Assembly: GCA_021805565.1 (NCBI GenBank)
Contig: JAJZFA010000030.1
Location: forward strand, 23,700-87,699
DNA length: 64,000 bases
Direction of reading: 5' to 3'
Source of the DNA: Pseudomonadota bacterium
Lineage (GTDB): Bacteria > Pseudomonadota > Alphaproteobacteria > Acetobacterales > Acetobacteraceae
Of the stretch, positions 33,177 through 42,080 are shown in pieces. The notes under the pieces are model-generated. The model saw only the letters and a program-made list of their open reading frames with translations. It was not told the DNA's origin and ran no database searches. Position 1 is the stretch's first letter; every line of letters starts with the position of its first letter. A program made the translations under genes and the position numbers.

Positions 33177-33179
33177 CGC

Positions 33180-33809
33180 ATGGACAGTGCCCATAAAGTC
33201 GGTAACGGGTGCAACGCAATCCCGCAGGCGCGATCCGGAACCGGTCCGGCGCGACGTCACCTGCTGCAAGCCGGGGCGATTGCCATGGCCGGTCTTCAAC
33301 CGGGCAACGCGCGCGCCGGATCCAGCGATCAGGACCGCATGATGCGCCCGCGACCCGGCGACCTGCTGGTTCATGCCGGCGACGACCGGCCATGCGTGGC
33401 GATCGATGCCGCTGAAATCCTGCCAGGCGACGCCCCGGTCATCGCCTGGGCAATGGATCCGGAAACGAAACTGGTGCGCGATGGCTCCAGGCTCAATCAG
33501 ATCGTGCTGTTGCGGCTCGATCCGGCGACCATGGAACCGGATACAATGGCCCGTTCGGCCGGCGGTCTTGTTGCCTATTCGGCGATCTGCACCCACGCCC
33601 AATGCACGGTATCCGGCTGGATCCAGGACCGGCAGGTGCTGCATTGCCCGTGTCATCAGTCGGAATACGACCCGCGGAACGGCGCGGGCGTGGTGGCGGG
33701 GCCGGCACCGAGGCCCCTGGCGGCCCTGCCGCTGAAAATCGCCGGCGGCAGACCGGAAGTCGCGGAAGGTTTCATCGGAAAGGTCGGAATGAGCCAGCAA
33801 AATATGTGA
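33180..33809 (+). CDS. Exported Rieske 2Fe-2S protein
   Basis: The 209-residue product has a Tat-like leader (ARRHLLQAGAIAMAG, about 24-38) and then a Rieske domain with both cluster motifs: CTHAQCTV (CxH) and CPCHQSEYD (CxxH), about residues 139-163. It resembles small soluble or membrane-tethered Rieske proteins that pass electrons in the periplasm. The PQQ dehydrogenase gene starts 40 bp later, so it may be that enzyme's electron acceptor in place of a cytochrome c. This partner assignment is inference. Confidence 0.88.
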   Translation: MDSAHKVGNGCNAIPQARSGTGPARRHLLQAGAIAMAGLQPGNARAGSSDQDRMMRPRPGDLLVHAGDDRPCVAIDAAEILPGDAPVIAWAMDPETKLVRDGSRLNQIVLLRLDPATMEPDTMARSAGGLVAYSAICTHAQCTVSGWIQDRQVLHCPCHQSEYDPRNGAGVVAGPAPRPLAALPLKIAGGRPEVAEGFIGKVGMSQQNM

Positions 33810-33849
33810 AGTAAACTTTGTCGAAACAAAACAGGGGGGCAACAACACT

Positions 33850-35583
33850 ATGGCCACACTCAATAAAATCATCGGCTCGGTTTTGGCAACAGCGCTGGCG
33901 AGCGGCGCTTGCGCAACAGCCACTTTCGCCGGAGAAGTAACGGACTATAGTCCGGTGACGCAACAACGGCTCGATAACCCGGAACCGGGCAACTGGCTTT
34001 TATACCGGCACGGCTATAACGGCCAGGGCTTCAGCCCGCTGAAGCAGATCGACGCCGGCAACGTAAAATCCCTCGTACCCGTCTGGACATTCTCCACCGG
34101 GGTCAACGAGGGGCACGAAGCACCCCCGATGGTGAACAACGGCACGATGTTCGTTGCCACTCCATACGGCCAGGTTCTGGCACTGAACGCCAAAACCGGC
34201 GACCTGATATGGCGCTATAAACACGCCTTGCCGGAAGACCTGTTCCAGCTTCACCCGACCAGCCGTGGGGTTGCGTTATGGGGCGATAAACTGTTCCTGG
34301 CCGCGACCGACGATCACCTGATCGCGATCGATGCGAAGACCGGCAAGGAAGTCTGGAACACCAAGGTTCAGGACTACCAGAAAGGCCAGTACATGACGCT
34401 GGAACCGCTGGTCGTGAACGGCAAGGTCATGATCGGCGGATCGGGCGGCGAATACGGCGTGCGCGGCTATGTCGCCGCATTCGATGCGGACTCCGGCAAG
34501 GAATTATGGCGCACCTATACCGTTCCGGCGCCAGGCGAACCCGGCAGCAATACGTGGTCGGGAGATGACTGGAAAAATGGCGGCGGATCGGTCTGGATCA
34601 CCGGGACCTACGACCCGAAGCGTAACATCGCCTACTGGGGCGTCGGCAATGCCGCACCCTGGCCCGGCGACCAGCATCCCGGCGACAATCTCTACACAAG
34701 TTCGGTCATCGCCCTGAATCCGGACAACGGCAAAATCATCGGATTTCATCAGTATCACCCGAACGATTCGTGGGACTGGGACGAGATCGATTCCCCGATC
34801 CTGATCGACAACCTCAGCTATAAAGGACAGACCTTCGACGGCCTGGTCCATCCCGGACGCGACGGCTATCTGTGGGTGCTGAAACAAGATGCCGAAGGGA
34901 TCGGCTTCGTCTATGGCGAACCGTTCGTCGGCCAGAATGCCTTCAAAAGCATCGATGCCAAAACCGGCCGCCCGGATGTCGATCCCGAACACAAGCCAAC
35001 CACCGGAAAGCCCGTTTCGTTCTGCCCGTCGCTGTGGGGCGGCAAGGACTGGCCGTCCGCGTCGTACAACCCCGATACGAAGCTGCTCTACATTCCGGCC
35101 AATAACAACATGTGCGAAACGATCGAGGGACAGAAACAAAAACTCGTCGTCGGCCAGCTCTGGCTCGGTGCCGACGCCGAACACGCCAAACTGCTTCCGG
35201 GCAGCGACCATATCGGCGAACTACAGGCATGGAACGTCGAGACCGGCAAGCAAGTGTGGATGCATCCATTCGAGAAGTCGCAACTGTTTGCCTCGACCCT
35301 GACGACGGCCGGCGATCTTGTGTTCGTCGGCGGAACGAACGATCGGATGTTCCGAGCATTCGATGCCAAAACGGGCAAGCTGCTGTGGGAGCAGAAGACG
35401 AATTCCGGTATCATGGGAATGCCGGTCGCCTATGAGGTCGATGGCCAGGAATACATCGCGATCCAGTCCGGCTGGGGCGTCGATGCCCAGCGTATTCAAG
35501 GCATGCTGGCCGACACCGACCTGAAACTGAACGCCGACGTGCCGCAAGGCGGCGTGGTCTGGGTCTTCGCCGTCAAACGCTAG
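33850..35583 (+). CDS. PQQ-dependent alcohol dehydrogenase with lanthanide-type Asp
   Basis: The 577-residue periplasmic quinoprotein has a signal peptide (MATLNKIIGSVLATALASGA...FA), the family start NWLLYRHGYNGQGFSPLKQI, and eight-bladed propeller repeats (ALNAKTGDLIWRYK, AIDAKTGKEVWN, AWNVETGKQVWM). Catalytic Asp309 lies in WDWDE, and Asp311 two positions on matches the extra Asp that marks lanthanide-dependent enzymes such as XoxF and PedH/ExaF. The vicinal Cys-Cys ring near the active site seems absent (TSRGVALWGDKL instead). No haem motif, so it is type I. A GGGGGG site precedes the ATG. Confidence 0.9.
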   Translation: MATLNKIIGSVLATALASGACATATFAGEVTDYSPVTQQRLDNPEPGNWLLYRHGYNGQGFSPLKQIDAGNVKSLVPVWTFSTGVNEGHEAPPMVNNGTMFVATPYGQVLALNAKTGDLIWRYKHALPEDLFQLHPTSRGVALWGDKLFLAATDDHLIAIDAKTGKEVWNTKVQDYQKGQYMTLEPLVVNGKVMIGGSGGEYGVRGYVAAFDADSGKELWRTYTVPAPGEPGSNTWSGDDWKNGGGSVWITGTYDPKRNIAYWGVGNAAPWPGDQHPGDNLYTSSVIALNPDNGKIIGFHQYHPNDSWDWDEIDSPILIDNLSYKGQTFDGLVHPGRDGYLWVLKQDAEGIGFVYGEPFVGQNAFKSIDAKTGRPDVDPEHKPTTGKPVSFCPSLWGGKDWPSASYNPDTKLLYIPANNNMCETIEGQKQKLVVGQLWLGADAEHAKLLPGSDHIGELQAWNVETGKQVWMHPFEKSQLFASTLTTAGDLVFVGGTNDRMFRAFDAKTGKLLWEQKTNSGIMGMPVAYEVDGQEYIAIQSGWGVDAQRIQGMLADTDLKLNADVPQGGVVWVFAVKR

Positions 35584-35998
35584 ACCGCGACAAGCCGGCC
35601 GGAATAACGGAATGCGTGCCAGCGTAACGGATCGCCAGACAAGGAACGATTCGATACGCTGGCCGGCCGGAATTGGCGCGCGCCGCCGGAACTGCCGAAA
35701 CCGTTACTTTTGGAGAATAGAATGCGCCGCCGCGACCCCCAGGCGCTAAAATGATTTTGACCCACACGCGAATGGGTTTATAAAGACTGAAAGATATCCG
35801 GATCGTAAACCGGAAGATAAGGTAGGCAAATATCGGCAGATGCCTGCCATTACGGACGGACGCCGGGAATGCTGCACCGCGAAAGGCTTGTTCCTGGATT
35901 TGACCGGAACGAACCTCTTGGTGCGCTTTCCGCGGAAGGCAGCGGCCGCCGGCGACAAGCAAACGCCTTAACATTGCGACAGAAGGGACGTCCAAGCC
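35584..35998. other. Intergenic region with inverted repeat and long leader
   Basis: A 415-bp gap with no gene. An 8-bp inverted repeat (CCAGCGTA 35619-35626, TACGCTGG 35655-35662) may end the PQQ dehydrogenase transcript. A good promoter follows at 35757-35784. The predicted transcript then has about 205 untranslated bases before iorA-like 35999, with several small stem possibilities (e.g. GGCAGATGCC) but no riboswitch I can name. Confidence 0.55.
35757..35784 (+). promoter_or_regulatory. Sigma-70-type promoter for the IorAB genes
   Basis: TTGACC (35757-35762), a 16-base spacer and TATAAA (35779-35784) form a near-consensus promoter pointing at the IorA-like gene. This implies expression separate from the PQQ dehydrogenase gene. 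Confidence 0.65.
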
Positions 35999-36451
35999 AT
36001 GATCGAGGTAACAGTCAATGGACAAAAACATAGCTGGGATGGCGATCCAGCATTGCCGCTGCTTTGGTATCTGCGCGACGAAGCGGGGCTGACCGGGACA
36101 AAATTCGGCTGCGGCGCGGCATTGTGCGGCGCCTGCACCGTCCATGTCGATGGAGAGGCTGCGCGGTCGTGCATTACCGCCATGTCCGCCGTCGCCGGAA
36201 CCAAAATCACCACGATCGAGGGACTCGATCCGCACGGCAACCATCCAGTTCAGAAAGCATGGCGGGAAGCCAATGTGCCGCAATGCGGATACTGTCAGGC
36301 CGGGCAGATCATGCAGGCCTCGGCGCTGTTGCAGCAGAATCCGCACCCGTCGCGCGAGGAAATCCGCGACACCATGGCCGGCAACATCTGCCGGTGCGGG
36401 TGCTACCAACGAATCGAAACGGCTGTGCATCTCGCCTCGACGGGAACCTGA
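35999..36451 (+). CDS. 2Fe-2S subunit of isoquinoline 1-oxidoreductase-type enzyme (IorA-like)
   Basis: The 150-residue product has an N-terminal plant-type ferredoxin cluster ([18 protein letters not shown] plus a later Cys in ARSCI). Its C-terminal helical 2Fe-2S cluster is in [11 protein letters not shown] and [10 protein letters not shown]. It carries electrons away from the molybdenum subunit encoded 3 bp downstream. The pair forms a two-subunit xanthine-oxidase-family enzyme without an FAD subunit, which normally passes electrons to a cytochrome c or a quinone. No such cytochrome gene is adjacent. Confidence 0.93.
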   Translation: MIEVTVNGQKHSWDGDPALPLLWYLRDEAGLTGTKFGCGAALCGACTVHVDGEAARSCITAMSAVAGTKITTIEGLDPHGNHPVQKAWREANVPQCGYCQAGQIMQASALLQQNPHPSREEIRDTMAGNICRCGCYQRIETAVHLASTGT

Positions 36452-36454
36452 GCC

Positions 36455-38746
36455 ATGGAAAACCTTATTGCTCCACGAATTGAAATTGTCTCCCGCCGGG
36501 CGATTCTGCGCGGCCTGGGGATTACGGCCGGCCTCGTACTCGCCGCCCCTGTACTGTCCCGTAAGGGAATGGCCGCCTACGCGACCGGCGCGGATAAAAT
36601 GCCGCATGGCACGGTCAACGATCCCCGCGTGTTCGTGGCGATCGCCCCCGACGGCACCGTCACCATCATCGCCGCGCGCTCGGAAATGGGAACCGGTATC
36701 CGCACCAGCCTGCCGATGGTCGTCGCCGATGAGATGGAGGCCGACTGGTCGCGTGTGCACGTGCGCCAGGCGCCCGGCGACGAAGCGAAATACGGCAACC
36801 AGGACACCGACGGATCGCGCAGCACGCGCCATTTCCTGATTCCGATGCGTCAGGTCGGCGCCGCGGCCCGCATGATGCTGGAAGCGGCCGCCGCCGCGCA
36901 GTGGAATGTTCCGGTGACCGAGGTCAAGGCGGTCAACCACGAAGTCGTCCACGCCAAGACCGGACGCAAACTTGGCTTCGGCGCACTGGCCACGGCCGCC
37001 GCCGCGCAACCGGTCATCGAGGTATCGCAGCTTCGGCTGAAGGATCCGAAAGACTTCCGGTACATCGGCAAAGGTACTGTCGGCATTGTCGATCTGCACG
37101 ACATCACCACGGGTCAAGCGATGTACGGCAGCGACACGCGCCTGCCGAATATGAAGTATGCCGTTATCGCCCGACCGCCGGTCGTCGGCGGCAAGCTGGT
37201 GTCGTTCGACGCCGCGGACGCGATGAAAGTCTCCGGTGTGGAAAAGGTGATGGAGGTCAAAGCCTGGCCTTGGCCCTCCAAGTTTCAGCCGGTGGGCGGC
37301 GTCGCGGTCATCGCGCGCAATACCGGTGCGGCGATCATGGGGCGCGACGCCCTGAAAATCGTGTGGGACGACGGACCCAACGCCACTTATGATTCAGTCG
37401 CTTACCGCACCGAACTGGAAGAAGCCGCGCGCAAGCCGGGCGACGTGGTCCGAAACAACGGCGATGCCGATGCGGCGTTGAAATCCGCCGATAAAGTGGT
37501 GGTGGGCGAATACTACTTGCCGCATCTCGCGCATGCCAGCATGGAAACACCGGTCGCGACCGCGCACGTGGCCGACGGCAAGGCGGAAATCTGGGCGCCC
37601 GTGCAAAGCCCCGGCGGAACGCGGGAAGACGTGGCCAAAACCCTCGGTATTCCGGTGGAAAATGTCACCGTGAACGTCACCCTGCTGGGGGGCGGATTCG
37701 GCCGGAAGTCGAAATGCGATTTCGCGCTGGAAGCCGCATTGCTGTCGCAGGCCATCGGTGCGCCCGTCAAAGTGCAATGGACGCGGGAAGACGATATCCG
37801 GCACGACTTCTACCATACTGTCTCGGCCGAACGGATCGAAGCCGGCATCAAGGACGGCAAGGTGGTGGCATGGCGTCATCGCAGCGTCGCGCCGTCCATC
37901 CTGTCCACTTTCGTGCCAGGCGCCAAGCATGAAATGCCGATCGAACTGGGCATGGGCTTTGTCGATCTTCCGTTCGATATCGCCAACATCCGTTGCGAAA
38001 ACCCCGAGGCCGCCGCACATACTCGCATCGGCTGGTTCCGCTCCGTCTCCAACATACCCCACGCCTTCGCGGTGCAGACGATGGTCGCCGAAATCGCGCA
38101 TGAACTGGGGCGCGATCCGAAGGACATGCTGCTGGAATTGATCGGCCCGGCGCGCCTTGTCGATCTTGGTCCCTCGGTGAAGGATCTGTGGGACTACGGC
38201 GAACCGCTGGCCAGCTATCCGAACGACACCGGCCGCCTGCGCGGCGTGGTGGAACTGGTCGCCGAGAAAGGCGAGTGGAACCGGCCGGTGCCGAAGGGAC
38301 ACGGGCTCGGCATCGCGGTCCATCGCAGCTTCGTCAGCTATGTCGCGACGATCGTGGAGGTCGCGGTGGACGCCAAGGGCAATCTGACAATCCCGCGCGT
38401 CGATACCGCGATCGATTGCGGCACCTTCGTCAATCCGGAGCGTATTCGCTCGCAGATCGAGGGGGCGGCGATCATGGGCATAAGCCTGGCCAAATACGGC
38501 GAGGTGACGTTCAAGGACGGCCGCGCTGTGCAGGGGAACTTCGACGGTTTCCAGGTTGCCCGGATTGGGGATTCGCCGATGGTGACGAATGTCCATATCG
38601 CCCCATCCGGCCCCGATGTGCCGCCGAGTGGCGTCGGCGAACCAGGGCTTCCGCCGTTTGCTCCGGCACTGTGCAACGCCATCTTCGCGGCGACCGGCAA
38701 ACGAGTCCGGAACCTGCCGATCGGCAAGCAGCTCGAAGGGGCCTGA
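36455..38746 (+). CDS. Molybdopterin subunit of isoquinoline 1-oxidoreductase-type enzyme (IorB-like), Tat-exported
   Basis: The 763-residue product starts with a Tat leader (SRRAILRGLGITAGLVLAAP). It has the IorB order: GTVTIIAARSEMGTGIRTSL, GGGFGRKSKCDFALEAALLS, NIPHAFAVQTMVAEIAHELG, and the catalytic Glu in GVGEPGLPPFAPAL near the end. The family oxidises aldehydes or N-heterocycles in the periplasm using the cytosine form of Mo-cofactor. It follows its 2Fe-2S subunit gene by 3 bp. Beside a PQQ dehydrogenase, further oxidation of an aldehyde product is a reasonable role. Confidence 0.93.
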   Translation: MENLIAPRIEIVSRRAILRGLGITAGLVLAAPVLSRKGMAAYATGADKMPHGTVNDPRVFVAIAPDGTVTIIAARSEMGTGIRTSLPMVVADEMEADWSRVHVRQAPGDEAKYGNQDTDGSRSTRHFLIPMRQVGAAARMMLEAAAAAQWNVPVTEVKAVNHEVVHAKTGRKLGFGALATAAAAQPVIEVSQLRLKDPKDFRYIGKGTVGIVDLHDITTGQAMYGSDTRLPNMKYAVIARPPVVGGKLVSFDAADAMKVSGVEKVMEVKAWPWPSKFQPVGGVAVIARNTGAAIMGRDALKIVWDDGPNATYDSVAYRTELEEAARKPGDVVRNNGDADAALKSADKVVVGEYYLPHLAHASMETPVATAHVADGKAEIWAPVQSPGGTREDVAKTLGIPVENVTVNVTLLGGGFGRKSKCDFALEAALLSQAIGAPVKVQWTREDDIRHDFYHTVSAERIEAGIKDGKVVAWRHRSVAPSILSTFVPGAKHEMPIELGMGFVDLPFDIANIRCENPEAAAHTRIGWFRSVSNIPHAFAVQTMVAEIAHELGRDPKDMLLELIGPARLVDLGPSVKDLWDYGEPLASYPNDTGRLRGVVELVAEKGEWNRPVPKGHGLGIAVHRSFVSYVATIVEVAVDAKGNLTIPRVDTAIDCGTFVNPERIRSQIEGAAIMGISLAKYGEVTFKDGRAVQGNFDGFQVARIGDSPMVTNVHIAPSGPDVPPSGVGEPGLPPFAPALCNAIFAATGKRVRNLPIGKQLEGA

Positions 38747-38851
38747 CGGGCCACCCGCGGAGTATAACCCTGTCGCGCTGTTGGGTATTTCCCCGGCGCG
38801 GCAGGCTCCTACCAGACCTGCAACGCACAAAACGGTGCGCTGCCGCGTTGT

Positions 38852-39823
38852 TCAGCCGGCGCGGCCAGACACGGCGTCGATCCGGGCGACCAGATCGGCC
38901 GGCAATGGCCCCGCCTTCGCCGCCGCGATGCACCCGGCCAGTTCGCTCCGGTTCTTCACGCCCAGCACCAGCGTATCGATCGGCAGCGCCAGCGCGTAGC
39001 GATGCGCGACAATCGCCGGGTCTTCGCCAAGTTCGGCGCACAGCGCCCGGAATCCGGCGGCCAGGCGGTAATCCCGCACCTCCGGATGATCCGCCGGCAG
39101 ATCCCGGTCGATGGCGGCGGTCAGCGCGCCCGCCTGCACCGCCCTGATACCCATGATTCCGACGCCATTGGACCGAGCAGTTGCGATGATTGTGCGGGGC
39201 TTGGCCGGTCCATTGTAAAACTTCAGCCCGCCCGGCGAGTCCAGCAGGTTGGCGATGCATTGCACCGCCGCCGGTTTCGGGTCTTCCGCCAGAACCTCGA
39301 TCATCGCATCCGGATGGCCAATTCCGGTCAGGCCCCAGGCGCCGATCAGCCCCTCGGCTTTCAGCTTCTCGAACGCAGGCCGGACATGCGACCGGAACAG
39401 CGGTAGCGGGGTCAGCCGGCTGACATCCGCCGCGTTCCACATCGGGTCCCCGTCCGGCACGAGGTTGGAGTGCAGGAAGAAAATATCCAACCTGTCCCGC
39501 TGCAACAGTCGCAGGCTTGTCTCGATCGACTGGCGCAACAGGCCATGAACCCGGTCAGGCGCGGGGTTGCCCAGATTGCATTTACTGGTAATCCGCAAAC
39601 CGTCCGGCAACCGGCCGCCGAACGCCAGGCCGACGATATGTTCGGCCTTTCCGTCGCCATAGCGCGGCGCCAGGTCCAGCAGGTTGATACCGGCCGCCAC
39701 GGCAGCGTGGACGGTGGCGACGCATTCATCTTCCGTTGTCTGGCCCCACAGCATACCAAGCCCGCCGCCGCCCAGCGTCAGCGTGGAAACCGGGAACAGG
39801 GAACCGAACGGGTGCAAATGCAT
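38852..39823 (-). CDS. Aldo/keto reductase
   Basis: The 323-residue TIM barrel has the AKR plan: LTLGGGGLGMLWG, catalytic Asp/Tyr in LLDLAPRYGDGKAEHIVG, Lys in RITSKCNLG, His in IFFLHSNLV, and a C-terminal YALALPIDTLVLGVKN NADPH-site segment. Strong AAGGAGG precedes ATG 39823. It should reduce an aldehyde or ketone. It converges with the IorB-like gene and is divergent from the TVP38-like gene. Confidence 0.9.
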   Translation of the reverse strand: MHLHPFGSLFPVSTLTLGGGGLGMLWGQTTEDECVATVHAAVAAGINLLDLAPRYGDGKAEHIVGLAFGGRLPDGLRITSKCNLGNPAPDRVHGLLRQSIETSLRLLQRDRLDIFFLHSNLVPDGDPMWNAADVSRLTPLPLFRSHVRPAFEKLKAEGLIGAWGLTGIGHPDAMIEVLAEDPKPAAVQCIANLLDSPGGLKFYNGPAKPRTIIATARSNGVGIMGIRAVQAGALTAAIDRDLPADHPEVRDYRLAAGFRALCAELGEDPAIVAHRYALALPIDTLVLGVKNRSELAGCIAAAKAGPLPADLVARIDAVSGRAG

Positions 39824-39964
39824 GGATAGCCTCCTTTGACCGTTCCCGGTCAGTCGCAGGTCGCGGACCATCGGTCCAGAGGCGATGTATCGCGAACCAT
39901 CGCACCAAATGGGGTTCGCCGGAATTCACGCGACAACGGACCGGCGCCGCGCCATTGTCGCGGC

Positions 39965-40648
39965 ATGCGCCGTATTCTGCCGTTGGTCGTCCTGATCGCC
40001 CTTGCCGCCGCCGGGTTCATTCTGTTGCGCGGCGTCGGCTGGGACAGCCTGGCGCGCCATCAGGGACAGGTGACCGCCTGGGTATCCGGTCATCCCATCG
40101 GGTCCGCGGTTCTGTTCGTGATCGCCTATATCCTGACGGCCGCTTTGTCGCTGCCGCAGGCAACCGTGCTGACGGTGGCCGGCGGGTTGCTGTTCGGTTC
40201 GGTCACCGGTTGCGCCCTGACCGTGACCGGGGCGACGATCGGGGCATCCATCCTGCTGGTGGCCGTCCGTTCCGCCTTCGCGCAAACCCTGGACCGCCAG
40301 CGCCATCGCATCCCGGCGCGAGTTCAACACCGGCTCAAACGCGACGGATTCAGCTACCTGCTGGCGCTACGCCTGGTGCCGCTGTTTCCGTTCTGGGTGG
40401 TCAATCTCGCCGCCGCCGTGGCCGGCATCCGGCTGGCTGTATTCCTGCCCGCGACGCTGCTGGGCATCGCCCCGGCCAGTTTCGTGGTCAGTTCGATCGG
40501 CGCCGGCGTCGGCACCATCCTCGCGCAAGGCCGCACGCCCGACCTGTCCGTCATCTTCGCCCCCCGCATCCTGCTTCCGCTGCTCGGTTTGGCCGCGCTA
40601 TCGCTGCTGCCCGTGCTGTTTCGCGGCCGATCCGGCGTCGATGCCTGA
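39965..40648 (+). CDS. TVP38/TMEM64 (DedA-like) membrane protein
   Basis: The 227-residue product has five or six hydrophobic segments (LPLVVLIALAAAGFILL, AVLFVIAYILTAALSLP, LPLLGLAALSLLPVLF). It carries the family motif FSYLLALRLVPLFPFWVVNL, which contains the conserved Arg-Leu-x-Pro. DedA/TVP38 proteins are involved in lipid flipping and envelope homeostasis. It overlaps by 8 bp the flavoprotein disulfide reductase gene, a pairing I recognise from several bacterial genomes, so the two proteins may work together. ATG 39965 is chosen; upstream frame has no membrane signal. Confidence 0.88.
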   Translation: MRRILPLVVLIALAAAGFILLRGVGWDSLARHQGQVTAWVSGHPIGSAVLFVIAYILTAALSLPQATVLTVAGGLLFGSVTGCALTVTGATIGASILLVAVRSAFAQTLDRQRHRIPARVQHRLKRDGFSYLLALRLVPLFPFWVVNLAAAVAGIRLAVFLPATLLGIAPASFVVSSIGAGVGTILAQGRTPDLSVIFAPRILLPLLGLAALSLLPVLFRGRSGVDA

Positions 40649-42053
40649 TTTCGATCTGGCGGTCATCGGCGCCGGCGCCGCCGGACTATCGGTCGCGGCC
40701 GGGGCCGCCCAACTCGGCGTGTCCGTTGTCCTGATCGAACGCGGGCGCATGGGCGGCGACTGTCTCAACACCGGCTGTGTGCCCAGCAAGGCGCTGCTGG
40801 CCGCCGCGCACGCGGCGCGGAGCGTGCGCGCCGCTGCCCGGTTCGGGGTGATCGCGGCCGAACCGGCCATAGACTGGGATCGCCTTCGCGCCCATGTGCG
40901 GGGCGCGATCGCGAACATCGCGCCGATGGATTCGGAAGAGCGCTTTCGCGGTCTGGGGGCAACCGTGCTGCGCGGCGAGGCCCGGTTTACCGATCGGGGC
41001 ACGCTGTCCGTCGATGGGCGCACGGTGACCGCCCGCCGCTTCGTCATCGCCGCCGGCAGCCGGGCGGCGGTTCCGCCGGTGCCGGGACTGAATGAAGTAC
41101 CGTATTGGACGAACGATTCTCTGTTCGATCTGACAGAAAAGCCAGACCATTTGCTGATTCTGGGCGGTGGTCCGATTGGCCTGGAAATGGCCGACGCCTT
41201 CAGCGGGCTGGGGTGCCGCGTAACGGTCGTGGAGGCCGGCCGGATCGCCGCCAAAGACGACCCGGAACTGGTCGCCGGATTGCGCGACGCGCTGATCTCG
41301 CACGATGTGGTTATCCGTGAAGGCGTCAAAGTCGCCGCCGCCGAACCAGGTCCGGTACTCGTGCTGGCGGATGGTAGCCGGATCGAAGGCTCGCATCTGC
41401 TCGTTGCCACCGGACGAACGCCCAATTTGGCGGCGCTGAACCTGCCGGCCGGCAACATCCAGGCCGGTCCGGCCGGAATCGCCACCGATCGCGGCCTGCG
41501 CAGCCTGACCAACCCGCGAGTCTTCGCCGTGGGCGATATCGCCGATCCGGTTGGCATCGGCCCGCGCGCGTTCACCCATGTCGGGTCGTACCACGCTGGA
41601 ATCGCGATCCGCCGGTTGCTGTTCCGGCTACCGGCCAAAATCGATTACGCCGCATTGCCGCGCGTCACCTATACCGATCCGGAACTCGCGCAGACCGGCC
41701 TGACCGAAGCGGAGGCCGCCGCTGCCGGACTGAACGTGAGGGTGCTGCGCTGGCCACTGGCCGAAAACGACCGAGCCATCGCCGAACGGGACACCGTTGG
41801 CATGGTCAAGCTGGTGGTGCGCGGCAACCGCGTGGTGGGCACCGGCATTCTGGCGCCCAATGCCGGCGAAATGATTGGCCAGTGGACGCTGGCCATCGCT
41901 CACCGCACGAAACTATCGGCGCTGGCCGGGCTGATCGTGCCGTATCCGACCCGGTCGGAAGCCGGCAAACGCGCGGTGGGCAGCCTGTTCGCCCCGCGGC
42001 TGTTTTCCCCGCGCACCAGAATGCTGGTTCGCCTTCTGTCCCGGTTGCCTTGA
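40641..42053 (+). CDS. FAD-dependent pyridine nucleotide-disulfide oxidoreductase (Lpd/MerA-like)
   Basis: The 470-residue product has the FAD site LAVIGAGAAGLSVAAGAAQL, the redox pair GGDCLNTGCVPSK at about 42-47, the NAD(P) site LLILGGGPIGLEMADAFSGL, and FAVGDIAD. The C-terminal dimer domain lacks the usual HPT/HPE active-site His-Glu of lipoamide dehydrogenase (here IVPYPTRSEAGK). It is therefore probably not a lipoamide dehydrogenase; a mercuric-reductase-like or other disulfide/quinone reductase is possible. It is translationally overlapped with the TVP38-like gene. Confidence 0.9.
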   Translation: MPDFDLAVIGAGAAGLSVAAGAAQLGVSVVLIERGRMGGDCLNTGCVPSKALLAAAHAARSVRAAARFGVIAAEPAIDWDRLRAHVRGAIANIAPMDSEERFRGLGATVLRGEARFTDRGTLSVDGRTVTARRFVIAAGSRAAVPPVPGLNEVPYWTNDSLFDLTEKPDHLLILGGGPIGLEMADAFSGLGCRVTVVEAGRIAAKDDPELVAGLRDALISHDVVIREGVKVAAAEPGPVLVLADGSRIEGSHLLVATGRTPNLAALNLPAGNIQAGPAGIATDRGLRSLTNPRVFAVGDIADPVGIGPRAFTHVGSYHAGIAIRRLLFRLPAKIDYAALPRVTYTDPELAQTGLTEAEAAAAGLNVRVLRWPLAENDRAIAERDTVGMVKLVVRGNRVVGTGILAPNAGEMIGQWTLAIAHRTKLSALAGLIVPYPTRSEAGKRAVGSLFAPRLFSPRTRMLVRLLSRLP

Positions 42054-42080
42054 CGGGGCGCTTCGCCCATTCATTCCGCC

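Noticed and set aside
33850..35583. XoxF methanol dehydrogenase
   Set aside because: The extra Asp is present, but the Cys-Cys ring motif appears absent, and no xoxG/xoxJ genes follow; only a general PQQ alcohol dehydrogenase call is safe.
40641..42053. Dihydrolipoyl dehydrogenase (lpd) of a 2-oxoacid dehydrogenase complex
   Set aside because: The C-terminal His-Glu motif is not present, and no E1/E2 genes are nearby; it pairs with a TVP38-like membrane protein gene.
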